The position numbers were made by a program, and so were the translations under genes. Positions 51,200 to 61,644 of a stretch of 64,000 nt of DNA are shown here, one piece after another (the stretch's first letter is position 1; each line of letters opens with the position of its first letter). The notes below the pieces were generated by a model. The model had not been told where the DNA came from and searched no databases. It was given only the letters and a program-made list of their open reading frames with translations. This stretch comes from Agaribacter marinus (GTDB lineage: Bacteria > Pseudomonadota > Gammaproteobacteria > Enterobacterales > Alteromonadaceae): assembly GCF_030160655.1 (NCBI RefSeq), contig NZ_BSOT01000005.1, positions 1,569,546-1,633,545 of the forward strand, given 5' to 3'.

Positions 51200-51973
51200 T
51201 CAGGACTTAAGAATTTTCTTTGCATGACGCCGTATTTTGTAATCCACCGACTTATCATTTATTAACCCTTTCAGTAAATCAGCGTATTTTGCTTTATTCA
51301 CAGTACCCAACACTTTGGCGTACCAAGCAAATGTATCAATCTCCAATTTATCGTCTAACTGATGCACTCTGCTTGCAAGTCGTTGGGCAAGCCATTCTTG
51401 AACTACAGTATCGGCCTTACCTTCTCGCACAAGTTCTTCAGCAGCGAAACGACTCATAATAAGATTTTCGTGCTTCAGTAGATTTAAGATGCGTGTTGTG
51501 TGCAAGCTCTGCCCATCGACATGCTGAGACAAGTCTTGCATTATCTTATTTCGGTCTCGATAAAAATCAATTTTAGTAATGACGTGCTTGGCTCTATTTC
51601 TGACGGCCCTATTCTTACTTTCAGACATTACTTTAGTTAATGTACTAACGTACTCCTTATTGCCCGACGACGCGAGCGTACGAAGCATAGTAACTACCTG
51701 ATGTATAATAATTTTATCTTTACTAGCAATCCCCATTAAGGCCTGATGCTTACTATTTAACAAGGCTCTGACATTGTCAAAAAGCGTATCATCGCTTAAA
51801 CCAGAACTCGTAATTTTACCTAAGTGCTCGGCTAGCTCATTTCCCGTTTTGTTATTCAGCCCCTCGATATAAGCGTCAAGTTCTTGTTGAAGTGGCAAGG
51901 TCAAGTCAAGTGCCCAACTAGGAGATGAAACTAATATACAAACCACAAACGCTAGCGCTACACGTACATTCAT
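51200..51973 (-). CDS. Secreted HEAT-repeat-like hypothetical protein
   Basis: About 257 residues from ATG 51973: signal peptide (NVRVALAFVVCILVSSPSWA) then a wholly helical body. Repeating pairs of helices (LASSGNKEYVSTLTKVMSES, KNRAVRNRAKHVITK; LKHENLIMSRFAAEELVREG; KYADLLKGLINDKSVDYKIR) look like HEAT/ARM repeats. It probably acts as a periplasmic scaffold; no specific function is known. An upstream start at 52021 would overlap purL and destroy the signal peptide. It lies 26 bases downstream of purL, possibly on its transcript. Confidence 0.55.
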   Translation of the reverse strand: MNVRVALAFVVCILVSSPSWALDLTLPLQQELDAYIEGLNNKTGNELAEHLGKITSSGLSDDTLFDNVRALLNSKHQALMGIASKDKIIIHQVVTMLRTLASSGNKEYVSTLTKVMSESKNRAVRNRAKHVITKIDFYRDRNKIMQDLSQHVDGQSLHTTRILNLLKHENLIMSRFAAEELVREGKADTVVQEWLAQRLASRVHQLDDKLEIDTFAWYAKVLGTVNKAKYADLLKGLINDKSVDYKIRRHAKKILKS

Positions 51974-51998
51974 CAAAATATGTCCTTTTACTAATTGT

Positions 51999-54900
51999 TT
52001 ACGCCAGCGCTTTGCTTGCATTTCTAAATATTCTCATCCATGGGCTATCTTCTTGCCATTCATCCGCACGCCACGAATTTGATACAGTGCGAAATACTCG
52101 CTCAGGGTGTGGCATCATGATAGTTGCACGGCCATCCTTACTGGTTAAGCCTGTAATACCTAATGGAGAACCGTTGGGGTTAGCAGGATACTGTTCAGTC
52201 ACATTGCCGTAATTATTAACATATTGAAGTGCAACTTGATTACTATCTATTAGCGTCTGCGCCGCAGATTGATGAGCAAACTCTGCCCTGCCTTCACCAT
52301 GTGATACCGCAATTGGCATTCTCGAGCCTTGCATCCCTTCAAAGAACGCTGAGTTAGATTTGCCAACTTCAACCATCGCCACTCTTGCTTCAAAGCGCTC
52401 GGACACATTATTTACAAAGTGTGGCCAATTTTCAGCGCCAGGGATAAGGTTTTTAAGGTTAGACATCATCTGACAACCATTACATACGCCCAAGCTTATC
52501 GTATTTTTACGAGCAAAGAATTCAGCAAACTGTGTTTTTACTTTCTCTTGATAAAGAATTGATTTTGCCCAACCTTCACCAGCACCTAATACATCGCCGT
52601 ATGAAAAACCACCGCATGCAACTAAGGCTTCAAAGTCACTTAGGTCTTGTCGCCCATGAGATAAGTCACTCATGTGCACATCTATGGCTTCAAAGCCCGC
52701 TCGATGAAATGCAGCCGCCATTTCAACATGAGAGTTAACGCCCTGCTCTCTCAAAATAGCGATCTTTGGTTTGTGACCTTTAATAATATAAGGCGCAGCT
52801 ACGTCCTCATTGATATCAAAGTTTAATGAAGCATGTAAACCTGGATCGTTGATGTCAAATTTAGCCTTGTGTTCTTGTTTCGCACATGCCGGATTATCAC
52901 GAAGTGATTGCATAGCAAAAGTAGTCGATGCCCAAAGCGTCCGATAATGCACTCGAGTATTGTCGATAAGCTTTTGGCCGTTGTGCGACACAATCACGCG
53001 ATCGTTGTTATTTAACGAGCCCACATCATAAATAGCGTTGCTTAGTCCAGCATCATCAAAAACGTCGATAAGTGCTTGTACGTTTTCTTCCGCAACCTGC
53101 ACCACTGCGCCAATTTCTTCATTGTATAAGCTATTAATTGCAGAATCACCTAATGCAGAAATATCAACTTCAATACCTGTTTTTCCTGCAAACGCCATTT
53201 CAACAAGTGTTGTAAATAATCCACCATCAGAGCGGTCATGATAAGCCAATAAAAGACCATTTTCATTAGCTGTTTGTACGCCATTAAAAAAGGCCAATAA
53301 GCACTCAGGAGAATCGACATCAGGCACTTCATTGCCTAATTGATTGAATACTTGCGCTAAACAACTAGCGCCCATTCGTTGTTGACCATTTGCACCGTCA
53401 ATAAAGAGCAATCGAGTACGCCCGACTTTTGTTTTCAACTCTGGCGTTAGTGTTTTACGCACATCTTTAACCGCAGCAAAGCTAGTAATGACCAACGACA
53501 ATGGTGCAATTACAGACTTGTCTTCACCATTGTCATTCCATGTGGTTTTCATAGACATAGAGTCTTTACCTACGGGAATAGCCAGTCCCAATGCAGGGCA
53601 CAATTCTTCACCGATTGCCTTTACCGCTTCGTATAAGCCAGCATCCTCACCTTCGTGACCGGCAGCAGCCATCCAATTCGCAGATAACTTAATACGTTTA
53701 ATATCACCAATATTTGACGCTGCAATATTTGTTAATGACTCAGCCACGGCCATACGCGCAGACGCACCATGGTTTAAAAGCGCGATAGGCGTTCTTTCAC
53801 CCATTGCCATGGCTTCACCAGTGTATGTGTCAAAGGCTGTTGTCGTTACGCCAACATCTGCCACAGGCACTTGCCATGGTCCAACCATTTGGTCGCGAGA
53901 CACCATACCAGTAACAGTGCGGTCACCAATGGTCACCAAAAACGTTTTTTCAGCAATAGTGGGGAGTTGCATTAAACGTTCTGCGGCGTCAACAACATCA
54001 ACGCTATCAAAGTTAAAAGTATCACCTGCTGCACTGGAGGATGTAACATCTCTGTGCATTTTAGGTGGCTTACCGAGCAGTACATCTAAGGGTAAATCGA
54101 CCGGCTTATTGCCAAAGAGTTTGTCGCTAACCGTAAGGTGTTGTTCTTTAGTTGCATGACCAACCACTGCAAATGGCGCCCTTTCTCGTTCACAAATATC
54201 AGTAAATAAGGCTAAATTTTCAGGAGAAACCGATAATACATAGCGCTCTTGCGACTCGTTACACCAAATTTCTAAAGGCGACATGCCCGCCTCATCACTA
54301 TGTACGTTTCTAAGTTCGAATATCGCGCCCATACCGCCATCATTTACCAACTCAGGAAACGCATTGGATAAACCACCAGCACCAACATCATGAATAAATT
54401 GAATAGGATTGTTTTCTCCCATCTGCCAACATTTGTCGATAACTTCCTGACAACGTCGCTCCATTTCAGGGTTTTCACGCTGAACTGACGCAAAATCTAA
54501 GTCTTGATTGCTCTGCCCTGAGGTCACTGAAGATGCGGCACCTCCGCCTAAGCCAATGTTCATAGCAGGCCCACCCAACGCAATCAATTTGGCGCCTTCA
54601 GTAATAACGCCTTTTTCGATATGTTCACGGCGAATATTACCTAAACCTCCAGCCAACATGATAGGTTTGTGATAACCGCGAATTTCTTCACCATTAAAAC
54701 TATTTACTTTTTGCTCATACGTTCTGAAATAACCTAAAATTGCCGGGCGACCAAACTCGTTGTTAAATGCTGCACCACCTAGAGGGCCATAGGTCATAAT
54801 ATCGAGCGCACTTACAATACGTTCAGGTTTACCAAAATCTGTTTCCCAAGGTTGGACTTGGTTGGGCAATTTCAAATTTGACACACTAAAACCAACCAAA

Positions 54901-55883
54901 CCCGCTTTAGGTTTAGAGCCAATACCGGTCGCCCCCTCATCCCGAATCTCTCCACCTGACCCTGTCGCAGCCCCCGGAAAAGGAGAAATTGCGGTTGGAT
55001 GATTATGCGTCTCGACTTTCATCAAAATATCAATATCTTCATGGTGATAGCTATATTGATTAGATTCGCTATTTGGGAAAAAACGCCCAGCTCGCCAACC
55101 TTCCATAACAGCTGCGTTGTCTTTGTATGCTGAAAACACATATTCGGGGGTTATCTCGAAGGTATTTTTGATCATTTTGAACAGTGATTTAGGCTGTTCT
55201 TTACCGTCTATCGTCCAATCAGCATTAAATATTTTGTGGCGGCAGTGCTCAGAGTTTGCCTGTGCGAACATATAGAGTTCGATGTCATTTGGATTGCGTT
55301 CCAAGGCTTTAAAATTGTCAACCAAATAGTCAATTTCGTCATCCGCTAATGCGAGACCAAGTTCGATATTAGCGCTCACCAGCGCTTCTTTACCTTGATT
55401 CAGAATATCAACTGCACTCAACGCTTTTGCGTCTGTCTGTTGAAACAGCTTGCTAGCTTGCTCTACCGAATCTAAGACAGCTTGTGTCATTCTGTCATGA
55501 ACCAGTTCAGCGATGATTGCACGCTGTGCTACTGTTACCTCGGGGAAACTATAAACCACACCACGCTCAATGCGGCTGACTTGATGTAAACCACAATTTT
55601 TCGCGATATTGCTTGCCTTACTTGACCATGGCGAAATAGTGCCTGCTCTTGGCACAATAACTAGACTTTGTGGATAATCTTCGAGCGTGTCAATAGAAGG
55701 CCCATATGTTAGCAAATTATCTAATGTGGCTTGTTCATCGAGCGTTAAGTCAGCATCATGCGCTACAACATGCACATAACGAGCAGAGATACCCGCAATG
55801 TCTACGCCTCTTGATTTTAACTGAGCCAACAATTTTGATTGATTAAACGAAGATAAAGCAGAAGATCCAAACAGTACGAGCAT
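51999..55883 (-). CDS. purL: Phosphoribosylformylglycinamidine synthase
   Basis: 1294 residues, the single-chain form usual in gammaproteobacteria. It turns FGAR, glutamine and ATP into FGAM in purine synthesis. Visible blocks: [20 protein letters not shown] (linker), [20 protein letters not shown] (ATP-binding AIRS-type domain), [18 protein letters not shown], a second AIRS repeat with [11 protein letters not shown] and [19 protein letters not shown], and the glutaminase domain: [33 protein letters not shown] (nucleophile Cys) and the terminal [10 protein letters not shown]. Complete at both ends. Confidence 0.98.
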   Translation of the reverse strand: MLVLFGSSALSSFNQSKLLAQLKSRGVDIAGISARYVHVVAHDADLTLDEQATLDNLLTYGPSIDTLEDYPQSLVIVPRAGTISPWSSKASNIAKNCGLHQVSRIERGVVYSFPEVTVAQRAIIAELVHDRMTQAVLDSVEQASKLFQQTDAKALSAVDILNQGKEALVSANIELGLALADDEIDYLVDNFKALERNPNDIELYMFAQANSEHCRHKIFNADWTIDGKEQPKSLFKMIKNTFEITPEYVFSAYKDNAAVMEGWRAGRFFPNSESNQYSYHHEDIDILMKVETHNHPTAISPFPGAATGSGGEIRDEGATGIGSKPKAGLVGFSVSNLKLPNQVQPWETDFGKPERIVSALDIMTYGPLGGAAFNNEFGRPAILGYFRTYEQKVNSFNGEEIRGYHKPIMLAGGLGNIRREHIEKGVITEGAKLIALGGPAMNIGLGGGAASSVTSGQSNQDLDFASVQRENPEMERRCQEVIDKCWQMGENNPIQFIHDVGAGGLSNAFPELVNDGGMGAIFELRNVHSDEAGMSPLEIWCNESQERYVLSVSPENLALFTDICERERAPFAVVGHATKEQHLTVSDKLFGNKPVDLPLDVLLGKPPKMHRDVTSSSAAGDTFNFDSVDVVDAAERLMQLPTIAEKTFLVTIGDRTVTGMVSRDQMVGPWQVPVADVGVTTTAFDTYTGEAMAMGERTPIALLNHGASARMAVAESLTNIAASNIGDIKRIKLSANWMAAAGHEGEDAGLYEAVKAIGEELCPALGLAIPVGKDSMSMKTTWNDNGEDKSVIAPLSLVITSFAAVKDVRKTLTPELKTKVGRTRLLFIDGANGQQRMGASCLAQVFNQLGNEVPDVDSPECLLAFFNGVQTANENGLLLAYHDRSDGGLFTTLVEMAFAGKTGIEVDISALGDSAINSLYNEEIGAVVQVAEENVQALIDVFDDAGLSNAIYDVGSLNNNDRVIVSHNGQKLIDNTRVHYRTLWASTTFAMQSLRDNPACAKQEHKAKFDINDPGLHASLNFDINEDVAAPYIIKGHKPKIAILREQGVNSHVEMAAAFHRAGFEAIDVHMSDLSHGRQDLSDFEALVACGGFSYGDVLGAGEGWAKSILYQEKVKTQFAEFFARKNTISLGVCNGCQMMSNLKNLIPGAENWPHFVNNVSERFEARVAMVEVGKSNSAFFEGMQGSRMPIAVSHGEGRAEFAHQSAAQTLIDSNQVALQYVNNYGNVTEQYPANPNGSPLGITGLTSKDGRATIMMPHPERVFRTVSNSWRADEWQEDSPWMRIFRNASKALA

Positions 55884-56046
55884 GTCAAAAAGTCCGAAAA
55901 TACGAGGGGCACACTAGCGCGTGCTACGGGTCAAAAGTGCTGCGGATTATAGTGGAAATGATAGGTTTTGATAAGCTATGTTTGCGTATTTATTTGTTTT
56001 TTGCCAATATCAACTTTGCGAGACACAACGGAGTCACTTTGCAACT

Positions 56047-57615
56047 ATGCGTATAATTGCGCGCCACTATAAAAAATGTGTAAACTTTACGTCATATAAG
56101 CTGCTATACGTCGCTTTTTGCTTCCCAATATTAATAAGCTGCGCGGACTACAAATATGGCTCGACATTATCTCGCATTTTAAATGACGGGGTGCTTAAAG
56201 TTGGCAGTATATACAGTAGTACGTCTTACTTTAATGGCGCTACCTCTGCCGAAGGCTTCGAATATGAGTTATCTTTAGGTTTCGCCGAATACCTAGGCGT
56301 GAAATTAGAAGTCTACCCCTATTATTCATATGCCCAACTTACCGATCAACTCGATGTCGGGCGCATTGACTTAATTGCAGCCAATGTCACTATTACAGAA
56401 CAACGCAAGGCACAATACAAATTTGGTCCTGCCTACCAACATACAAATTTTGAACTCGTATACAAAAAAGGGGAAAACCGTCCACGAGATTTTTCTCAAT
56501 TAGATGGTAATCTCACAATCGTTGCCAACGATTTTTATCGCGAACCACTGCAAAATAATGACGCGGTTGCGACTATTAATTGGCAAGAGACCAATGAAAA
56601 AGACATTGAAGAGTTATTAGAGATGGTATCAAATGGTGAACTCGACTACACCGTCTCTGACGCCAACATTCTCAACATCGCAAGGCGACGCTTTCCAAAT
56701 TTAGGCATTGGTTTTTCATTAACCGATACCCTGCAAATTGCTTGGATGCTGAACAAAGACACCGACGATTCACTGCGTGCGGCATTGTTAGAATACTTTG
56801 GCACCATCAAAAGCAGTGGCGCCCTGTCGGCATTAGAAGACAAATATTTTGGGCATGTAAGGCAATTTGATTTCGTGGATACACGTGCGTTTATGCGCGC
56901 CGTTGACAAAAAACTACCTAAATATCGAAGCATGTTTGAAGCGTATGCGGCAGACATTGACTGGCGTTTACTGGCTGCGATGGCCTATCAAGAAAGCCAC
57001 TGGAATCCCAAAGCGGTGTCTCCCACCGGCGTGCGTGGTATGATGATGTTAACTCGAGCGACGGCAAAAGATATGGGTATTGAGTCGCGCATTGATGCTG
57101 AACAAAGCATCAGTGGTGGCGCCAGATACTTTGCAAGCTTACTCCGCCGTATTCCTGCAAGAATCCAAGAACCAGACCGATTGTGGATGGCGATGGCAGC
57201 ATACAATGTTGGCTTGGGTCACTTAGAAGATGCAAGGCGAATTACAGAAGCGCTAGGGTACAACCCGGACTTGTGGATTGATGTAAAAAAACATCTGCCT
57301 TTGCTGCGTCAAAAGAAGTACTACAAACATACAAGGTACGGTTACGCACGAGGCAATGAAGCGGTTAATTATGTTGAAAACATAAGACGCTATTACGACA
57401 GTTTAGTTTGGCTTGAATCACAAACAAGTTTGCCAGAAGTGAACGAACCTATCGACAAAGACGAGGCATCTGAGTCAAATAACTCAGAGACTGACAATAG
57501 CGTACGTGATATACTCGATAACGCTTCCGCTGATTTAAATGCAGATCAGTCAAATTCAGATGACAATGGCGTAAACGATAACGGCGTAAACGATAGCCAT
57601 GCGGGGCCGTTGTAA
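56047..57615 (+). CDS. mltF: Membrane-bound lytic murein transglycosylase F
   Basis: About 522 residues from ATG 56047, with a signal/lipoprotein-like N-terminus (LISCADYKYG). Domain 1 (about 45-270) is a solute-binding fold (GVLKVGSIYSSTSYFNGATS, GFEYELSLGFAEYLGVKLEV, RIDLIAANVTITEQRKAQYK). Domain 2 (about 290-450) is SLT: LLAAMAYQESHWNPKAVSPT with catalytic Glu, GVRGMMMLTRATAKDMG and MAAYNVGLGHLEDARRI. It trims peptidoglycan with release of anhydromuropeptides. The last 60 residues are Asn/Asp/Ser-rich with a duplicated DNGVN unit. A longer start at 55978 is possible. Divergent from purL, as in enterobacteria. Confidence 0.94.
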   Translation: MRIIARHYKKCVNFTSYKLLYVAFCFPILISCADYKYGSTLSRILNDGVLKVGSIYSSTSYFNGATSAEGFEYELSLGFAEYLGVKLEVYPYYSYAQLTDQLDVGRIDLIAANVTITEQRKAQYKFGPAYQHTNFELVYKKGENRPRDFSQLDGNLTIVANDFYREPLQNNDAVATINWQETNEKDIEELLEMVSNGELDYTVSDANILNIARRRFPNLGIGFSLTDTLQIAWMLNKDTDDSLRAALLEYFGTIKSSGALSALEDKYFGHVRQFDFVDTRAFMRAVDKKLPKYRSMFEAYAADIDWRLLAAMAYQESHWNPKAVSPTGVRGMMMLTRATAKDMGIESRIDAEQSISGGARYFASLLRRIPARIQEPDRLWMAMAAYNVGLGHLEDARRITEALGYNPDLWIDVKKHLPLLRQKKYYKHTRYGYARGNEAVNYVENIRRYYDSLVWLESQTSLPEVNEPIDKDEASESNNSETDNSVRDILDNASADLNADQSNSDDNGVNDNGVNDSHAGPL

Positions 57616-57925
57616 CCGCTATCAAAACTTCATAAATCTGAAACCTAAGTGTCACATTTCTGGTTCAATAATTGCTTATATTATGCATATACAAGTAATG
57701 CGTTTGTTTTCTGCAGAGATTCAAGAAACGAGCATCGCCACTAATAGAATACTGTTTTATTTGAACTAGTGCGCAATAAAGGTATCAAACGCTTGGTCTT
57801 GTAATACGGGAAGTAACTAGCCAGCTGTAAAAATATATGACAGTAAACTTTGCATATTTTGCGTAACTTAGTTTGAAAAAGACAATATTGACGAAAAGCC
57901 TAAAAATAAAAGAATAGAGAAACAA
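57616..57925. other. Intergenic region after mltF
   Basis: 310 bases, AT-rich, no hairpin terminator for mltF and no recognisable element. A promoter for the small frame at 57926 could lie here. Confidence 0.3.
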
Positions 57926-58060
57926 ATGAAACGACAAAAATTATTTAAAAGTAACAGCAAACGACGAATGATGTTAAAAAAGGTTCACCAACGGGTGTTA
58001 TTAAGAAGAAAGCAATACACCTTAAATGAGACTGAGGCAGATTTTCAAGAAGTATTCTAA
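57926..58060 (+). CDS. Possible 44-residue basic protein
   Basis: An ATG frame between mltF and tadA encodes a strongly basic peptide (KRQKLFKSNSKRRMMLKKVH, LLRRKQYTLNETEADFQEVF), ending one base before the tadA stop on the other strand. GAGA lies six bases ahead. Its charge layout (Arg/Lys first, acidic tail) is not random-looking. There is no family match that I recognise. It may be a small nucleic-acid-binding protein or a chance frame. Confidence 0.35.
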   Translation: MKRQKLFKSNSKRRMMLKKVHQRVLLRRKQYTLNETEADFQEVF

Positions 58061-58061
58061 C

Positions 58062-58547
58062 TCACAATTCAGTGTTTCGATTTTTGAATGCTTTCTTTTC
58101 CGCTCTTCGCCGGGCGAAAAAATCGGACACTAACGCACTGCACGTTTCACCAAGTACACCACCAATAACCGAGATATTGTGATTTAATAACGCATGGTTA
58201 GTTAGATCCATGATACTGCCACACGCGCCTGTTTTTAGGTCTGATGCGCCAAACACCAGTGTTTTAATACGACTATGTACAAGTAAACCCGCACACATTG
58301 GGCACGGTTCCAAGGTGACATATAACGTGGCGTCAACCAAACGATAATTTGATAATTCTTTTCCCGCCGCACGAATAGCAAGCATTTCTGCATGAGCTGA
58401 TGGGTCGTGTGCAGTAATACTCAAGTTATGACCTTTGCCTATGATTTTACCGTCACTAACTACCACAGCACCGACAGGCACCTCATTTTTTTCTTCAGCT
58501 AGCTTTGCCTGCTGAATTGCCTGCGCCATAAAATATTCATGATTCAT
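58062..58547 (-). CDS. tadA: tRNA-specific adenosine deaminase (wobble A34 to inosine)
   Basis: About 161 residues from ATG 58547, with GAAGG nine bases ahead. Zinc site: HAE in PSAHAEMLAIRAAGK and PCPMC in TLEPCPMCAGLLVHSRI; the substrate loop FGASDLKTGACGS is present. It edits tRNA-Arg(ACG). The family is essential in most bacteria. The C-terminus ends in a basic tail (FFARRRAEKKAFKNRN). Confidence 0.95.
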   Translation of the reverse strand: MNHEYFMAQAIQQAKLAEEKNEVPVGAVVVSDGKIIGKGHNLSITAHDPSAHAEMLAIRAAGKELSNYRLVDATLYVTLEPCPMCAGLLVHSRIKTLVFGASDLKTGACGSIMDLTNHALLNHNISVIGGVLGETCSALVSDFFARRRAEKKAFKNRNTEL

Positions 58548-58668
58548 GTAAAACAACCTTCACTAATGTTTAGTCAAATTATCCATTTTTTAGTTTTTTA
58601 AACCACAACTTTCTAATTATAATTTGACTAAACATAATAAAAGTCAATAAAAACAAAAGCTTGAATAC

Positions 58669-58684
58669 TGGCAAGCCATTTGCT
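58669..58684 (+). promoter_or_regulatory. Sigma-54-type promoter upstream of pspB-like gene
   Basis: TGGCAAGCCATTTGCT: GG and GC are ten bases apart. It lies about 115 bases before the gene at 58801. PspF/RpoN control is typical of phage-shock genes, which supports it, but no PspF site was identified. Confidence 0.55.
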
Positions 58685-58800
58685 AATACTATTTCAAGCA
58701 CATTATTTGACTTGTAATCAGGCCTTAATAAGACAAATGACCGATAGTCAAAGTGTAAACTCTCTGCTTAAATTACTAAAAACATAACTAGGAGATATTC

Positions 58801-59037
58801 ATGAGTGGGACCACAGTGGCAGTCGTCGCAATTATTTGTTGGGCATTAGTCAGTATATTTAGAGGCGGTCAAACTTCAGGGAAAAAGGAAAAACTGTTTA
58901 AGCAACGTATGGACGACGAATCAATAAAGATTGAAGAACAACTAGCAAATATGAGTGAAAGAATTGCGGTACTTGAAAAAATCGTCACTGACGAAAAGTA
59001 CTCGCTTAATAAAGAATTCGAAAATTTAAAAAAATAG
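58801..59037 (+). CDS. PspB-like phage shock membrane protein
   Basis: 78 residues: one N-terminal transmembrane helix (GTTVAVVAIICWALVSIF), a basic linker (RGGQTSGKKEKLFKQR) and a C-terminal coiled coil (IKIEEQLANMSERIAVLEKI, VTDEKYSLNKEFENLKK). The plan and size equal PspB, which with PspC senses membrane stress and holds PspA. No pspA or pspC lies beside it, so the assignment is structural, not by synteny. AGGAG precedes the ATG. It likely shares a transcript with the next small membrane gene. Confidence 0.6.
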   Translation: MSGTTVAVVAIICWALVSIFRGGQTSGKKEKLFKQRMDDESIKIEEQLANMSERIAVLEKIVTDEKYSLNKEFENLKK

Positions 59038-59158
59038 ACGCTCTCCCGCGCAAACGATACGCCTAGGTTTAAAGGTTTAACTTTTGAATTATTTTTACCT
59101 AGGCATTTTTTCACTCACGGTTTTAACACTCGACCTAAGGGTCTATTTGGAGAATACA

Positions 59159-59356
59159 ATGGAAATTATCGCATTAATTGTTGGTGGCCTTTTTCTTTTT
59201 ATCATTTGGCTGGTACCTATTGTCGCTATTGCAGCATCCCATAGAACGAGAGGCGGTGAAAAACTTGCTTGGCTAATACTGACCATTTTCGTCTTTTGGT
59301 TTGCGTGGATATTTTATTTGTTACTTGCGCCCCTAAAGCAACCCAAATACGCCTAA
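59159..59356 (+). CDS. Small two-helix membrane protein (superinfection-immunity-like)
   Basis: 65 residues from ATG 59159 with GGAG eight bases ahead. Two helices (IIALIVGGLFLFIIWLVPIV and LAWLILTIFVFWFAWIFYLL) are joined by AASHRTRGGEKL. The profile resembles small PLDc_N/Imm_superinfect-type proteins, but such short sequences are hard to place. A longer frame from 59084 runs over the ribosome-binding site and is rejected. A strong terminator follows. Confidence 0.6.
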   Translation: MEIIALIVGGLFLFIIWLVPIVAIAASHRTRGGEKLAWLILTIFVFWFAWIFYLLLAPLKQPKYA

Positions 59357-59397
59357 TACAACGAAGTGTTAATATACCAAACTAGGTAAACTTTCAG

Positions 59398-59425
59398 AGC
59401 CCTTTTACATTTAAAGGGCTTTTTT
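59398..59425 (+). terminator. Intrinsic terminator after 59159 gene
   Basis: AGCCCTTT, ACATTT region, AAAGGGCT and TTTTT. It ends the pspB-like transcript and, read from the other side, lies 38 bases past the stop of the antiporter gene. Confidence 0.85.
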
Positions 59426-59463
59426 GCAGGGTTAATAAAATTGTACTGCAGAGCTAAACTCGC

Positions 59464-61428
59464 TTAGCTGCCATCTAGAATATGTTTTTCAACCCTTTCA
59501 ACCCGCCTAGGCTTACCTGAAATAATAAGAACGTCATTTTCAGCCAATACAGTGGCCATACTAGGATTATCAAAATCTTGATTGTCGCGTCGAAGTGAAA
59601 CTACCTGAACCCGTTTTTTAACGATATCTAACATATGCAATTGCTTCCCTACTGCGTATGCGCCTTCCGCAATAACAACAGCATGTTTAAATTCCAACTT
59701 ATCTTTACTATCAAAGGTGATTTCAGTTGTTTCCCCAGGAAAAAAGCCATGCATATGCACATACCCTTTTTTACGCTCATTCCGGATACGTTTTAGTATT
59801 CGTGACATAGGTAAACCAGAGTAGTGTAAGACCTGCGAAATCAACATTAAGCTGCCTTCTTGGACCTCAGGCACAACTTGCAAGGCTCCAGCATCATATA
59901 GTGCTTTCGCATTGTAATCTTTTCTCGTTCTTACTATCACCTGCATGTCGGCATTGAGATGTTTAATGGCGCTAATGACCGAAATAGCCTTTGTATGTTC
60001 GTCAAAAGTCACAATGGTAAGTGAAACATCATGAATGTGTGCTTTTTCCAAAATGGCTTTGTTACCAGCATCACCAAAGAAGATGCTCTCACCGGCAGCA
60101 CGAGTCTCATGCACCCTAACTGGGTCACTATCAATGACGCTATAACCCAAGCCTTCGAGTTTTAGCATCCTGCCAATAGACTGACCTACCCTGCCATAAC
60201 CTAAAATCAACACATTGGGTTTGTTGCCATGAGCAGTAAATATGGGCTCTACATTGGGTTCAACCTGCATCGTCAGCTTCATGGCAAGCCAGTCGCTTTT
60301 ATCAATTAACCAAGGCGTAATCGCCATACTAACTAAGCCTATACTGATCAGCATGCTTGATAAGTATTCACTAATGACACCGTTCTCAAACGCTAGTGCA
60401 GCAAGCACAAAACTAAACTCACCAATTTGTGCTAATTTGACACCCGCCGCCCAAGCATCCGCCTTATTAGCGTGGTAAAAATAAGCGGCTGCTTTCACTA
60501 AAAGTACTTTCACCACAATGATTATAAGCAAACACAAAAGTATCCAATGCCAATTTTGCGTCACTACCGTTAAATTTACTTGCATACCGACAGTAATGAA
60601 AAATAAGCCCATCAAAATATCTCTAAATGGCCTTATGTCAGCTTCGATTTGATGTCGGTATTGTGATTCGCTTAGCATCATACCAGCAAGAAAAGCGCCT
60701 AAGGCCATCGATAGACCCGCGGCATATGTTACCCCCGCGGCTAACAGCGCGACAACTATAGTAGTTTGCACAAACAGCTCATCAGTCTTCGCACTGGCAA
60801 TTTCGTTGAATAACCGGGGTAAGAGCCATCTACCCGCCGCAAGTAAGACCGCAATAACAACAACCCCCTTCAGTAGCGCAAGTAATATAGCTATTGTGAT
60901 AGAGGTATCGCCCGAGCTCGCGAGCAAGGGAATTACAATCAAGAATGGAACGACTGCCACATCCTGAAAGAGCAATACACTAATCGCAAGTTGCGAACGG
61001 CTAGTGTTTAACCTACCTTGCTCATTAATTGTTTTTATAACGATGGCCGTCGAAGATAGTGCTAGCATAGCCCCCATGACGATTGCAGCGGAAATATTTT
61101 GCCCCAAGAACATGGCAATAGCGGCAAAAAAAGTAGTCGTTAGCAGCATTTGACCAGCACCTACACCAAACACGAGGTGTCGCATGGCAAGCATTTTCGC
61201 TAATGAAAATTCCAAACCTAATGTAAACAATAAAAAAACAATACCTACTTCGCCAGCCAAATGCATTGCATCAATATTGTTGCTGAAAAAATTGAGTAGT
61301 TCAGGCCCAATTAGGATACCAGCGACCAGATAAGCCAGTATCGGCGGGAGACTTAAACGTTTAAATATCCAGATAAGTCCGGTGGATATAATCATAAGCA
61401 CTAAGATACTAACAAAGGTCTGATTCAA
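59464..61428 (-). CDS. CPA2 monovalent cation:proton antiporter (KefB/YbaL type)
   Basis: 654 residues. Residues 1-385 form about 12 transmembrane helices with PPILAYLVAGILIGPELLNF, GEVGIVFLLFTLGLEFSL, ALSSTAIVIKTINEQG and GAFLAGMMLSESQYRHQIEA. An RCK/TrkA-N domain follows (VLILGYGRVGQSIGRMLKLE, GESIFFGDAGNKAILEKAHI), then TrkA-C (DKLEFKHAVVIAEGAYAVGK). It should exchange potassium or sodium for protons with nucleotide control. It is nearer to YbaL/KefB than to glutathione-gated KefC, as no KefF partner is present. Confidence 0.9.
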   Translation of the reverse strand: MNQTFVSILVLMIISTGLIWIFKRLSLPPILAYLVAGILIGPELLNFFSNNIDAMHLAGEVGIVFLLFTLGLEFSLAKMLAMRHLVFGVGAGQMLLTTTFFAAIAMFLGQNISAAIVMGAMLALSSTAIVIKTINEQGRLNTSRSQLAISVLLFQDVAVVPFLIVIPLLASSGDTSITIAILLALLKGVVVIAVLLAAGRWLLPRLFNEIASAKTDELFVQTTIVVALLAAGVTYAAGLSMALGAFLAGMMLSESQYRHQIEADIRPFRDILMGLFFITVGMQVNLTVVTQNWHWILLCLLIIIVVKVLLVKAAAYFYHANKADAWAAGVKLAQIGEFSFVLAALAFENGVISEYLSSMLISIGLVSMAITPWLIDKSDWLAMKLTMQVEPNVEPIFTAHGNKPNVLILGYGRVGQSIGRMLKLEGLGYSVIDSDPVRVHETRAAGESIFFGDAGNKAILEKAHIHDVSLTIVTFDEHTKAISVISAIKHLNADMQVIVRTRKDYNAKALYDAGALQVVPEVQEGSLMLISQVLHYSGLPMSRILKRIRNERKKGYVHMHGFFPGETTEITFDSKDKLEFKHAVVIAEGAYAVGKQLHMLDIVKKRVQVVSLRRDNQDFDNPSMATVLAENDVLIISGKPRRVERVEKHILDGS

Positions 61429-61644
61429 GCGCGTATTCCCTTTAGAAAACCATCATTATATTTCCGACTTAAGCCACGATTAAAGAATGGGCATACTTTA
61501 TGCTTTACAGCTAACTATACAATACGCCTGTCGCTAAATAGACAGAAAACCGACACCCTTTGTTGCTAGCATACAGATAGTAAAGTATTCCAGCGGCAAA
61601 TACCAAAACGTCGATTTTATGACATTACATAGTTGGAGTCATTG

